Of a DNA stretch of 64,000 bases, positions 1 through 13,300 are shown piece by piece. Below the pieces are notes generated by a model. That model had not been told where the DNA came from. It made no database searches and saw only the letters and a program-made list of their open reading frames with translations. Position numbers and translations under genes: made by a program. How positions within the stretch are numbered: position 1 is the stretch's first letter; the number at the start of each line of letters is the position of its first letter. The stretch is from Straminergon stramineum (taxonomy: Eukaryota > Streptophyta > Bryopsida > Hypnales > Calliergonaceae): positions 15,505,001 through 15,569,000 of the forward strand of contig OY987266.1 of assembly GCA_963920665.1 (NCBI GenBank), given 5' to 3'.

Positions 1-3000
1 CATGTGATGGTATAAGGCTTGGTTACACAAGCTTTACTTGGAAATTTTCCATGACAAGAACTAGTGTAGGAATTTTTGTAATTTTGCCTTTACAAAACTT
101 GCATTGGCATTGTGGGACTTTTTACAAAGTGAGGTTTATTGCAAGTGCACTGCAATTGACCTTCAAGGAACCTTAAGGATACAAGGACTCAAATGTATCG
201 GTAATATATTTAAGATATGAGTACTAGTACTTCTTTTGATATTTCTACAAATCTTCGGGTTGATACGAAGGTATTAGATATGTACCCTAAAACATTTGTT
301 GAAGATTATTTTTTGAGGATAAATTAAAGGTCCAAGTGATTTTATCAACATTGATTTTTCAAAAAACATTAGGTGTGTTTTAAGCTAATAGAAATTTGAA
401 TTTTTAATGCTTGGCCTACAAACGAAATTTGTAGTATTAAAGTCAAAAATTACATCTATATGGTTGAAATCATGAGTTTTATTATAAACAACAAATACCA
501 ATTTAAAGCAATTAACTTTTTTAATTTATCACAAATGTAAAGGAAAAAATTGTAACCAAAACTTATAGTGATTCGACATAATCAAGAAATTCTAAAATAT
601 ATTCAATGATAGAATACAATCTTTATTTTCAACCTTCAATTTTTATTTGATTTCTATTAAATCAAAGTTGGGTATTTCTATAAAACAGAAATGATAAATG
701 CATTATAGTTTGTATATACTATAATATCATATTTTTTTCAACAATATCAATTTTTAAAAAATTTTCAAATTAATATACTGATGGATTTTTCTTCATAAAC
801 TATTATAAAATAATTCTTAGAAACTTAACTTTATAAATGATAAGTCCCAATTATTCACTACAATCTTTTTTTTATATATAATCTTAAATGAAAAGAATTT
901 GTGAAATTCATATATAAACAAATGTTTGTTTTTGGTTAAAATTCTTAAGCATTTAGGGTTTAACTATAAATAAATGAATGTCATTAGAAAAAAATTGGCT
1001 TTTGTTACCTAGATATACACTTCCAAATGTCAAATGTCAAATTTGATTATTTCATTCAAGAAATATCCAAATGGGAAATTCTTGACCATAAGGAATAGAA
1101 AAACAATGAATGGATGTATACTTTTATATTTTTGATTAAATGAATAAAAAATATTAGACCATTTGTAAGCTACTTTTTGGCTTTGGCATCCTTATATGGT
1201 TAAATTGTTCTTAAAATTCAACTTTATAACACTTCTTTACATTTTCAAAAAATTTCAAACCTCTTTGCTCTTGTCACATTCAAAAATTCATAATTCTTTA
1301 TGTCCTATATTGAATACATAAATGAATGAATCATGAATTTTCTTGATTCATACGTTTGACCTTAAAATCCCTTGGCATTGTAATTTCAAAATTCACAAGA
1401 AATGAAAATTGTTGAATCGAGTATTTTAAGGGGAAAATGTGAAAAATGTAATGAATGAGAATTATTACCAAAAGATTTCAGTCTTGTTTTGAGGTTAAAT
1501 ATGGACAAAAAGTATATATTTAAGAAATTAAGAAAAATTATGTATATGTTCATATACAAATTGTAAGATATAAGTACTTCAAATAGACAATTTTTAAGTA
1601 CCCTTCTTCCCATAAATCAACTTCAAAATTCAATGAACATTACAGAATGTAGAATTTAGTCCATTTTCCTAAATATGAAGTACAAACTTCATTTGAAAAT
1701 TATGGCATACTAAAACAAGATTCAAATTCACTTTGTAAAAATTTTATATTATATTTGGTTGTCAAGTTCAACATTCCCTTCTACATAATTGATTAAAGCT
1801 AAAAAAGTGATTTGACATATGCCTAATATAGAAAGATCTATTTTAGTATATAATTTAAAAATTCTAATAATAATATCTAAAAGTTTGGCATTTTCTTTTA
1901 GATTTTTTTTATCATGACCATTGGGTAAGGTAAACACACAATCATTACCCATTACCATGGTCTCTTTGCATCGTATAAAACGTTGAGACATCAATAAATT
2001 CACAAAATTTCTAGCAAGGCTTGCTCTAATTAAGATCTGAATAGTGAATTGTGATAGGAAGATTTTTTTGACCTACATGATGAATTTATAATCATGTCTT
2101 TGAGGTGGCAAAGAACCCTCCGAGTTGCACTCCTTTTTGAACTCGCTAGCCCTTCCACCATACTTTTAAAACTTTATTTTTGAGGGCCCAATACTTGATG
2201 ACTCATAAAAATACATTTAAATTAGACCATAGTACACTACAAGTAAACTATACTCTTGAATTGGGAACCAAATAAAATCATACAAAGGATAATTAGAATT
2301 TAACACAAAAAACCAAGTCAAAACTTGAATTTTCATAATTGATCAAATTTTTCAAAAATCACAATTTGATTTTAAAGAATTATTGAAGTTAAGTATTGAA
2401 CATAACATTTAAACAAAAACTTAGACCATTTTGATCACTTATAGGCTTTTTAAGATCCTAATCCTATTCTTTGAATGTCAGCTTGATGTATATATATGTT
2501 TGAAATTCCTTCCCCTATATAAACAATATGATTAAAAAAGCACAAATGGTAATGTACTAAACAAGAACTACAAAACCATAAGAAGGCCTCAAGAGTTTAG
2601 GATTGCAATTGGATATAGAGTTCAAATTTGCAATATAATAGCAACATTTAAGGATGTGGATCTCTAACTTCGCTTAGACATCATCCAACACAAACCATGG
2701 AAATTCAAAACCATTTTATATTGCTCTTAAAATGTCTTAAGTTTTGCATAGTAAAAGCATTGCCACATTCATGTCAAAAGCCTAAACATCTAGAAATTTT
2801 GGATGAAAAGTGTGCAATTAATGCTTGAACTTGTTACTATATTATTTTTGCCAAATGAATGTTAATAAACAATTTTTGTTGGGATTGAGTCAACTCTTCC
2901 AAATTTTGATACTTTTTTTTATAACTAATTATAATAGATGATGCAAATTCTATTTGTTTTTTACACACTAGGACAAGTGCAATTGTTTGAAAAGTCAATT

Positions 3001-3950
3001 GTTGAATGCCTCCATCCTTTTGGGAATTTTTGCACAGTTTTGTTTATATCTTTGTAAAGAAATATTCTAAATTGCAATTTCATGAAATTGGTCAATAAAG
3101 AAGGTTGTCTTTTCAAGATTCAAATATTACATTGGATGAATGAGAAGTTAGTTGGACTAACCAACTCATCCGGAAAAAGCCCCCCGCTCTTACAGTACTA
3201 TTTGTAATACTACAACAATATACTTTCAGTATTATATTGTGACTCTATAGAAACAATATTACAACAATATCAAAGCCATAGGGGATTAAGGTAATCCAAC
3301 CCATGACAGGCAAAGTGCCCAATGCAAATGCCTAGAAAACCACCCATTTCAATCTTACATCAATCCATGGCAAATTTTTGCTAATAAATGGGATGAAGAC
3401 TTCATTAGGTTTGTTAGTGGTCGAAATCAATGCCTTGGGTGATGTTGATGGAGTTATTGGTGATTGTTTTAAGACCTTCTACCTTTTTAGTGTAAATTCA
3501 TTTCAAGAGCTAACTTTTTTATTCCTTTATGTCATGGCCATGTTAAAAAATATTGTGACCATGTTAAGAAATTTGAAGACTGCTTTAGGTGATCGAATGA
3601 CCATTGTGGGTACACTCTATGGTGATTTTGGGGGCAGTCTACAGATTGATTTGGCCTAATTGGGCAACACACTTCAAATAATCATAACAAATTGATAATT
3701 TGTCAAAAAAATAAAATTTCAATTTCTCTCTGCATTTCTCATCTTTATCTTTATATGGAATTTTTTAAAATTTTTTTCAAAAATGTGAACATAGCTAACC
3801 AGCCATTCTGCCTATCATGGGTTGGTTTACCTTACTTTCCTGATGAATGCCTGCTAGCCCTCCATTCATCGTCCACGTCCAGAAAATGGACGTCAGAGCG
3901 CTCAAGGGTTAATATATACATTGAATTCCTTTGGTGACCCACCCTCTAAA
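1..3950. other. AT-rich intergenic DNA, no gene recognised
   Basis: Low-GC sequence dense in short A and T runs. Open frames on both strands are short, without recognisable motifs or splice-bounded exons. I see no RNA gene, and no repeat with clean boundaries before the inverted repeat at 3959. Confidence 0.6.
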
Positions 3951-3958
3951 CAAGTGAC

Positions 3959-4344
3959 CATTAGAGAAAGTTTGGACTCTCTGGAGGGCGGCTAGGGTTT
4001 GACAAACCACTCTATCTCTGGAGCCTATTGAAGCTACTTAGGAGAGGGAATTTTCTGACAAAACAAAGATTCACCTTGTGTGAATATCAAGAGTTCCAAA
4101 AGTATATTTCAGTTTTTTATTTCACAATTGTCAGAGGGAGATGCTTTGGGGGTGCTTTCAAATATCAAAACAACACTTGTCACCACCCGAACTAATAGTA
4201 CTTCACAGTGAATGCTCTGACATTTGGAAGTGACGAAGTGCAGAAATTGGGGAAAAATTCTTTAAGCAAAATAAATGTAATACAGTGAGGGTCCCTACCG
4301 GCACTTCCTGGCAGCCCTCCGGAGAGTCCAAACTTTCTCTAATG
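3959..4344. repeat. Inverted repeat, 34-nt arms
   Basis: The arm at 3959-3992 is the reverse complement of 4311-4344 at 32 of 34 positions (core TTAGAGAAAGTTTGGACTCT). The spacer is about 318 nt. Similarity stops abruptly at both outer edges, so this may be a small terminal-inverted-repeat element or a rearranged duplicate. No clear target duplication was found. Confidence 0.6.
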
Positions 4345-7281
4345 CCCACCTTCCTTCCTTTTTTGACACGATGAAGTTTTGCTGCTGCACCCTGCGTGTC
4401 GGGAGCCCATGTTTTCAAACAACTCGGCAGTCTCCAGTTCTTCGTTTGTTCATACTTCTTACTCCATAGCTAAGTTACAGCCTGAGCTTCTGGATCTCAA
4501 CAAGAAGAAGGTTAGTTAAGTTAGTAGTTCTTGTCAAGTTAAGAGGGAATCCATATCATCTCATCATAGCAAACTGCCATAATCATCCAGCATCACACAA
4601 CTGATCGATCATACTGACTCAAAATCATAACAGATTTGCATGCGCACTCTAGTACCGTACCGTACCAACACTCTGGACAGTGATGTTCAGTACAGTAGTA
4701 GGAGTTTGATTTCATTCCATGTTTTCATTTCTGAAGAATCCTTGCGATGTAAGCTATGAATTGCTTCCAACAACTTTGTTCAATTTTGTTCCACTTTCTC
4801 ACCAAACAACTAAGGTTATGTTTCATTTTCACAGCATATGTAATCTTCGACGACACACACGAAGCTGTGAAGATCGAGCACATTGCGGTGTTAGCCGGCT
4901 GTTTCTATATACTTTCTTGTGGTGAAGGGCTCCAATTGCGAGACTACTGTATGCTCAGATGACCGCATCTCCTTGTTGAAAGCGTGCGATGGATTAGAAC
5001 TATAGTGAAAGAAATTGGTTCAGAATTGAAGGAGCGGCAACTTGCGATATATTGAGAAGATTCTGTCGATACTGTGGTCATGACCGATTAGGGTTTTTCC
5101 AAGAGAACATCAACTGCAACGTACGAGATTTGCTGGACATCGTCGTAGGTAAGGCGGATTTCATAGGATCCTAAATCTTCTGTGATGGAATCAAGTGTTC
5201 GGTTTAGTTTCGGTTGTATGCTATAAAATAAAATATATATAAAAATACATTCCGACTCTATTTTCGGCCGTAACTCTAAGGGTAAGGTGAACAAAGACCC
5301 CGACAAAGACTACGTTGAACAACGGACTGATAACTACAGAGGCCGTAGATTACTTGTTGCATACTTGTTTGGTTTGATGAATTACCGTGTAAGAGCAGTA
5401 AGGTGAAATTTCCGGTTGAGGAAGCTCGATCGTGTAGACGAGGAGCGGAAGTAGCAGTTTCTTGGTCGTAGTCGTGGTTGCAGTGATTCTTGATGTCTCG
5501 GATGAAAGAGTCGAAAGGCCACTTTTACGAGCTTCTTGGAGATGAATGATCGGGTTCAGACTTGTGTGCTCCATTCAGCTGTTACGAGCGTTAACTGCAC
5601 AGAGGATGAGCGTTACGTATTAGCTTGTGCTTGCTCGCCTCCCTGTAGCTTCTGAGTGCACGTTAAATTGCATTCTCGGTTTCTGACAAGCTCGGTTTCT
5701 ATCGTTTGTTGCAGCTATAATTTAATGATAGCCGTCGTGGTAGAAGAATGACTCTCGGACGCACTGATTTCGATCCTCTAGTCATGATTTTGATGAAAGG
5801 GAACCGATTGCGCATGCCGATCGAAGGCCCTCATCGTTTCAGTCCTTTGAATCAAGACTAGTTGAAGAAAGGAAGATTTTATTTAAGAGTACGCTGCGTA
5901 CACACCCTTTCGTTGTGATGCTTCTTCCTCACTTGCATTATATATTGTAATAAGATGCAATCAAAGGAGAATTGGCCATTCTTGGACATTGTCACAACGG
6001 TTCAGCTTTGAGCTGGAGCAGTGGAGCCTTCCCCCGGGCTGAGCCACCCCCCTCTCTCGTCCCCGATTTTACTCCTGGGAAAAACACAGGAACTTTTTAT
6101 TTTCCACCCATGATAAAATTTGGAATTTTTGAATTCATAAAAGGAATCAGAGGCCTCAAATGAGCTAGGAGAGGTGTAGAAGATAAATTAATGTAGCATA
6201 AAGTACGGGGGGAGGGCGGTAAGTATAAAATAGTGTGTGTGCGCGCTGGGGTTAAATTAAGTTGCCTAAAATTGCAATTCATTCATGGAAAGCGGCCACG
6301 TTAATGGAATGACTGCAGTCGCTACAGAATCTGCCCGGGGTTTTCTCACTTTCTGGCGTTGTATTGCACAAATTGCAGGTTTTAATTTGGAATACCGACA
6401 ATCCGCAATTTCAAAGAAAATGGGAATCTTTCGCAAAGTCGACAAGTGTTCAACGTATGTGACAACTGACAACCGTCCTGACTTTGATGCGGCGTAATTT
6501 ACGGCTTTTTGTTGACGAAATGAACTTTTGAAGTAGTTAAACATAGTGGGTTATTTTTTGTGGTGGGGTTGCAATGACAGCGACTTTCAGGTTTCTATTA
6601 TAGTAAAAGATTTCTATTATAGAAAACTGAAAATTTTCGTAAACAACGTTCGAGTTCTGTCCACTTGAGATCCACTTGATTTCTTGTTGACTTCAGATCC
6701 GGATCCCAAGCTAGAGGCCTGTGCTCAGTGTGCTGCACTGCTGCATCAGCATCTGCCTTATTTCTTTTCCCGTTTTCTCTCCTTTTCGACACGAAATGAA
6801 TGAAACCAGGTCATTGCAGGAGTCTCCTGTGTGTTTTGATTTCGATGCGACTGGAGAAGTCAAGCGACCTCACAGCCTCCTCTGCCGTCTTAGTAATCTA
6901 GAATGTGATTGAAAATCTCGATAGTTCCCAGGTTACATCTCTCTTCAGAGTGTGCCCATGTTGTATTCCGATTAAGCACATTATTAGACACAAAAATGAA
7001 GATATTGGTAGCAAATATTTAACTTCTCTGTGACTTGTACTTTTCTTTTCTGCAGCTGACATTCATCTCTTTGTGCAGGATGTGATCTCAAAGTACTGCC
7101 TAACTCACCAGTCGAGATATGTGCCTTTCCCATCTTCATCAAAATGCGTCAGAATCTTGATTTTCTGGATTCAGGCGTAATCTTCAGGAATGGAGGCGGG
7201 GCGGCAGGTAGAAACTCAGACATTATGAGTGGCGAAGCAGCATGCTTTTGTGTCTAATAATGTGCTGAATCGAAATACAGC
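4345..7281. other. Intergenic/upstream region, no confident gene
   Basis: Base composition is more balanced than in 1-3950, as near genes. On the minus strand 5350-5574 and 5088-5306 give two short open stretches that look mildly protein-like and could be exons of a small gene. I recognise no domain and cannot join them with confidence. 6030-6235 is a repeat copy listed separately. 6990-7281 is the probable promoter and 5' leader of the fucosyltransferase. Confidence 0.4.
6030..6235 (+). repeat. Decayed copy of the short TIR element family
   Basis: The core matches the elements at 10090, 20146 and 51267 (minus): a stretch resembling TTTTTATTTTCCACCCATG, then ATAAAATTT, GAATTCAT, a run like CAGAGGCCTCAAATGAGCTA and GAAGATAAATTAATG. 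The left edge (about 6030-6055, ending CTCTCGTCCCC) resembles the left TIR of the 20146 copy. A matching right TIR is not visible, so this copy is truncated or worn. Confidence 0.6.
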
Positions 7282-9570
7282 ATGGAGACACGGCGGACGG
7301 GGTGTGAGGAAAGGCCTTTGGTATACGCAGGGAGGAGAATGCTTGGAAGTTCTGAGTTTATGTGGGGCTGGTCAGGAAAATCATTCACGGTGAAACAGTT
7401 TGCATTAATGATATGTTTTGGATTGTCAATTCTCTTGGTTCCAATCTCGTTGACGTTCACTTCAACTCTTCACCAGCGCCTGATCGAGTCTTCATTGATT
7501 GCCGCCCGAGGTGCGTCTTCTCTACCGGTAGCTTTTCTACAAGACTTTTACCCTCAATTTTGAATCGATCTTATTGGCGTCACAAATTTGCACCAAATTG
7601 ACTTCGATGGTGGTCAGTTCGTTGTTTCTTCGAACATAACGATTCTCTTACTCGACACTTTGAGAACCGAGGGAGGCAAAATTGTGGGGAAACGCAATTT
7701 TCATTTCGAGATTAAATCTGGCTAGGGGAGTGAATAGAAAATTAGATCTTTGCGAAGATTAGATTTTCCCGAAAATTTCCTAGAGGATTTTCTTCATTTC
7801 ATTCTTGGCATCGGAATATCATTTAGGAGCGTCATAGAAAAAAGGCTCCTGATTGCAGCTACTTCCACGCACTTGCAGGAAAAAACTCAGAGGCGGTGAG
7901 GAGCAATCCAGACAAGACTTTAGATGGCTTATTACTCCCACCTGATGTTTTTAATGACACCAAGTGTTCCAGCAGATCACAAGAGTACTCTATTCGAACA
8001 CCATCTAGGTACAAGCCCTCATCATACCTAATTTCAAAGCTTCGTGAGTATGAGCGTCGTCACCGGAAGTGTGCTCAAGAGGTAATAAAATTCAGCCCAG
8101 CGAGCAATGCTACGGAGCAAGATTTCGGAGGATGCCAATTTCTTGTGTGGATTGCTTCAAGCGGTCTTGGGAACCGAATCATGACCCTTACATCGGCATT
8201 CGTGTACGCGCTCTTGACTGACAGAGTGCTCCTCATTGATCGAAGCATCAACGCTGACGAGCTCTTTTGCGAACCCTTTCCCGATACATCGTGGCTGCTT
8301 CCACAAGCTTTCCCCAATCAGTGGGCGACAGAATTAGGCGAGGAATCTTCGTGTAGGTTTGGGTCCTTGACTCGAAATGGCACCTTCTCCTCTTCGCACA
8401 ACGGTTATGCATATCTCAGCCTAATGCACGACTATGATCATGATGACAAAAGGGTATTTTGTGCACGATACCAAGACTATTTAAGAAGCTTCCCTTGGCT
8501 TTTCTTGAGGTCCAACCAGTATTTTGTCCCGGGGCTTCATTTTGTGTCTGAATTCCATGCGGAGCTCGACAAGCTATTTCCGGAGCGTGAGATGCTATTC
8601 CATCATATCATCCGCTACCTGCTTCATCCATCTGATTCCGTTTGGAGTATGATATCACCTTTTTTCAGTACGAAACTGGCCAGCGCGCAACGCAAAGTAG
8701 GACTTCAAATTCGTGTCAAGGACCCCAATTCTAAGTACTTGTCTACAATCTTAGATTTGGTAAGCGTTGCTTCCATTACTTAATGAATTTTGAAGCTTCC
8801 GCTGTGTGTCGTTTTCCTCGATCTGCGCACAGTGCTCTTGCTTTAGAATCGCTACTGTCGATCGAGAATTTGAACTCCATGTTCCAACTGGTGCTATGTT
8901 AGGTTTTTAATTGTTTAGTACAGCCCTACATCCTAACCATGGGGTTTCCTCGAGCAAAATTTGACAAGTAGGTGTCCCTGCTGGCTAGCAGGTTCTTTCC
9001 TGCGTGCTTGAAAACAAGTTGCTGCCCAACGTGACGTTGCTGAGTCAAGACCATGTTGACGATGCTCCCAGAACAAATTCCATCTCCGTCCTAATTGCAT
9101 CTCTGCATGGAATCTTTTACGAAAGAATACGAGGGTTCTATCTGAATCATTCGACTGCAGACGGTCGCTATGTGGGCGTGTATACAGCGAGCCATGAGGA
9201 GCATCAAGCTAAAAATTCGGTAGACCACGACAAGAAGGCATTGGCTGACATGTACCTTCTCTCATTCAGTGATACTCTCGTCACAAGTGCGTGGTCCACT
9301 TTTGGATATGTTGCACAGGGAATCTCGGGAGTGACGCCTTGGATCCTCACCAGGATTGAAAGTGTGGCGACTGCTGAGGAGGTAATCCGAAAACAAGGTC
9401 ATTGTTTCCATGGTGTATCGATAGAGCCTTGCTTCCATGCTGCTCCATTATTAGATTGTGATAACAAAGGTTGGGGTCACGATTCTGGAAAAATTCTTCC
9501 CTACATTCAACACTGTGAGGACATTAGCTGGGGAATCAAAATCATGGAGAATGGTACATATAACCCCTGA
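7282..9570 (+). CDS. Plant xyloglucan-type alpha-fucosyltransferase (GT37), complete
   Basis: Type II Golgi glycosyltransferase that transfers L-fucose from GDP-fucose to cell-wall glycans such as xyloglucan or arabinogalactan side chains. Exons 7282-7510, 7879-8759 and 8992-9570 join in phase at GT/AG sites and encode 562 residues; the Arabidopsis FUT1 type is about 560. Residues 1-38 are cytosolic and 39-59 form the single membrane anchor. From about 162 comes CQFLVWIASSGLGNR, the family's opening motif. VGLQIRVKDPN near 350 is the GDP-fucose motif with its Arg. TSAWSTFGYVAQG near 467 and the downstream EPCFHAAP and HCEDISWG blocks are GT37 signatures. No indel or internal stop. The ATG at 7282 was chosen because it places the anchor correctly and exon 1 ends in the phase exon 2 needs. 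The acceptor glycan cannot be deduced from sequence alone. An XyG or AGP fucosyltransferase paralogue is equally possible. Confidence 0.93.
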
Positions 9571-10080
9571 AGGTAGAGAGTGTTCTCCAGAATTGACGAT
9601 TTGAGAAAAATCATCATAAAATACTATTTGGAGGAGTATTTTGGATTTGATATTCAAATAGGAGTTTTAGATTTTGAGTTTTAGATTCCATTTGTAAGGT
9701 TAGATTCATCAATGCTATCACCCATATTTTTTTATAAATTTTGAAAGGAAAATTTCAAAATTCCTTGATTTGATTACAAACAAAATATTATCTCCTTTTG
9801 AATAAAATTTGTTGGAATGGATTTGAAATGAGATTCTCTTCACATGAATTTTGAATTTTTTTTGTGTTCTTTAAATCTATGTCCTCATTTTTGCAAATTC
9901 AGTTTTGAATTTTGAACTAGAATCCATGCAATTTTGGCTTGGTCAACCACTTCCACATACTTCCACATTTGTAATTTAAAAAAAAAATAATGTGCTCTAG
10001 TAACACCCAAAGCTAACCATTAGATAAGACAACAACTTGATTAAGTATCTCTACAAATGAGGAGGATTTTCATCCAAGCA
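9571..10080. other. 3' flank of the fucosyltransferase, AT-rich
   Basis: Contains the probable 3' UTR followed by AT-rich DNA. No further coding signal on either strand. Confidence 0.5.
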
Positions 10081-10367
10081 GTAGTGCGAGGAGGACGCTA
10101 AATCCTGCAAACAAAGTGGGCCCCACAAGGGCAGATTTACCATGGGGAAAAATGCAAGAATTTTTTATTTTTTGCACATTATTTTTTTGGCAAATTCCAC
10201 ATTCATATTTGCAATCAGAGACCCCAAATTAGCAAGGAGAGGTCTACAACATACCCTAAACACGGCTCAAAATAGGGGCCAGTTTTTACTTTTACCCCCG
10301 GATGAAACACAAAATGCCCCAGCGGGGCTCACTTTGTTTGAAGGATTTAGCGTCCTGTGTAGTGCGA
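10081..10367 (+). mobile_element. Non-autonomous MULE-like MITE with 9-bp target duplication
   Basis: The element spans 10090-10358 (269 bp), flanked by exact copies of GTAGTGCGA at 10081-10089 and 10359-10367. Its ends are inverted repeats of about 35 bp built on AGGACGCTAAATCCT followed by CAAACAAAGTG and GCCCC, with a few mismatches. A 9-bp duplication with long TIRs is the classic Mutator-like (MULE) pattern. It encodes nothing convincing. The termini match those of the 3-kb element at 25010-28020, which may be a larger relative. Confidence 0.85.
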
Positions 10368-13300
10368 AAGAAACATGAATTTCACTCTCACTGTTTGTTG
10401 TCCAGAAATTGGACGTTGGAGGGTTATAACGCTACCGAAAGTTCACAAGCTTTTAGACGGCTAGTCAAGCGTTTACGCTTCCTTGCACCTCGTGCATGCC
10501 TGGAAGACATGTGCTCTACAGGCCTTCCAGAATTTGGAAGAAAAATTTATAGAACAGGTGCTTTTGAGCTGTGATTTATGCACTGCTATGGCACGTGACT
10601 AACTTAGCACTGAAAGATTTTCATTAGGACATCGCAGAAATCATATTGCGCCGAGTCTCACCATTTGGAAAATGGTGAAGAAGATATTAATCAACTGCTG
10701 ACCCGTGCATTTCACTTTCACTTGTGGAAATTAACATAGCTTGACATGCTCGTGCTCTCCGATTCCTGCATGAGGAACTCTAGATGTGGAACAGGCTGTA
10801 GCGCATGTGCAGAAAATAATTATCAGCTGGAGCTTTGAATGAGAAGTTGAACTTCTCTTCAGTTCCTTCTTTTGATGGTCTTTAGTTCTCCCTTGGGGTC
10901 TTTCTCATGTGACTTATCATATTTTCTTTCCTTCTTTTCTTCACTCTCACAATAATAATTAGTGTGCCCTGTGTCTTTGCCACAGTCTAAGTAAAAGTAA
11001 AAGTATTTTTCTAATTTTTTGGTTCATAAAAACTTTGAAATTCAATAACTTTTATAGCATACGCCCAAATGCCACGAAACAAAAACCCATGCACCCTTCG
11101 CCAAGGGCTTTCCAATGGTACTAGGTACGCGGCCAAGGGACACATGGTCTGGGAGATCTCAACTTAACATACAAACAAAACAAAACAAAACAAACAGCCT
11201 AACTTAAGGTATGGATTGGAAGCTTTGAAGATAAAAACTTCTGCCTCATGTGCTTAATACATCTACTGAGCTTTGTTTTTCCTTGCACTTGAGGATACTT
11301 TCATATTGATGGTAATGAGAAGGTGAGACTATTGATTTTAAACATGTGTTTAATAGGAGCTTAAAATTCTATTTATGTAAGGGTAAATATTCCCTCTTAA
11401 GTTGAGAGTCTTATACGTAGCATCAACAATGGTATTAGTGAGTCTTTGAAGTTCATGCAAAAAAGGAAAGTTATTTACTAACATGGAGAAAATAACCATT
11501 TAATTTGCAATTAGTGTCCAATGCTCTTCTATTCATGATGTAATCGTGGAGTACATGTATCTATTCTAATTTTTTTGTTTGTTGGATTCATGATTGTTGG
11601 TTTATCTTCTCCAATTTTTCTATTTGTGGAATTAAGAATTGTAAAATGTTTATCCTTGTGTATTACAAAGTATTTAGGAATCAAAGCATTTTGCTTTATT
11701 GATCGATACTATGTTGTTCACTCTCATGTTAGTTAGAAGGTATTCACGTTAGTTATAAAACTAAAGACGTAAGTTTGTAGCATGTTTAGCTTTGCAACTA
11801 GTTACTTTAATCCTTTAGTAAGAACATAACCTCATGTATGTTCAAATCTTGGACAACAATAATTTTTGGATGAAAAGTGATATAAATACTTGATGTGATG
11901 ATTTTTTACCGCATTTGTGAAGATAAATGTTCTTTCTAAGTACCCTAAAAATTCTATACTACAACAACAAAATCCATCATGCAACCATTTGGGGACATAA
12001 TTATTTTTTCATGAACTACAAATTTACATTATACTTGTTCTTCTTTTAAGACTTCAACTATTTTTTTTTGTAGTAATTTGCATCTATCATTTGTTGACTA
12101 AAAAAGTGACCAAAAAAGGATGATTAAAAAGTTTGTCATAACATTGAGAAATTTACACTTGGAGTATCAATAGTATAAGGATTCATTGAGTAAAAAAATT
12201 TAGTGCAATTTTAAATCAATTAGTGCAAGCAACATTAACCTTTAAAGGATGTCAAGGTCCAAATGTGGTTGATGGATGACATCATTGTTCACTGTAGAAA
12301 CAAAGAATGGACCTTTGAAAATATGACCATGACCACCATAGTCACCAAAAGTGTTCCAATTAAAGGACAAGTGCACACCTTTGAAAAATATGTGCCATTA
12401 GATGAAATTCAGCATCATTAGAAGACCGTTTCATGCTGGTTCCCCATGTTGAGAACTAGCCATTGTTGGCTGAAATTGAAAATTTTTAAATTTAAAAAAA
12501 AAATGTAGAAAAATTTAGAATTTAATTAAAAAATATATGAAAATATGAATATTGAAAAAAATTCAAAAAAATATTATTATGTGATAGGGCAATTACCTAG
12601 TCAAGTCATCTTGTTGTTGTGACCAAGTTCCCACCATTTGAGAACTCATTCCAAGGGGACTTGCAAACTTGTTGACTAGGTGAATTTCATATAATGCCTT
12701 CTTGGAATTGGCCGCGAGATAGTTATATTGCAAATCAAAGTGGTAAGGGCATTTGCAGAGCATACTTTGCATACAAGCCTTGGAATGGCAAATGGTAGGT
12801 CATTTAGCAAGGCCTGCACAATGCTGGTTTTCTCTTTGAAAAAATTGACCCAATGCAAAGCGGACAATCCAAATATCAAATGAACTTTTACATATTATCA
12901 AAAAAAAGAAAAAAAAGTCTACATTAAAAAGAAACTTTCATAGAAATAAGGAAAGGTTGAATTGATTAGCACACATACCAATGCTTGAAAAGCATTGACA
13001 ATAATGACTATTCCTACAAGGGCCAAGTTGCTGGCCCTTTCACATTTTCCAAATTAGCTGGTCCCGGGTGGTCGCATACCGAGGCCCTGAAATTGGAGTC
13101 CCCAATAACAGTTGCATTGGAGTGCAATTTTAATTAGAAATTACTTGGCACTGGGCACAGTGCCGATACTGTGCTTGTTGCAGGGAGCACTGCAGATGCT
13201 CTAATAGGCTTGTCTACCTCATATTCCGTATATGATTACTAGTGTAGTCTCCAAGCACCAGTCAACATCTCCCCTAGTCTCCCCCCTTTGGAACGACGGA
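10368..13300. other. AT-rich intergenic DNA
   Basis: No gene recognised. Contains a short (CAAAA)n microsatellite near 11170-11200. Near 13185-13203 lies a GAGCACTGCAGATGCTCTA block that resembles one terminus of the element at 22830-23150. Open frames are short and lack motifs. Confidence 0.5.
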
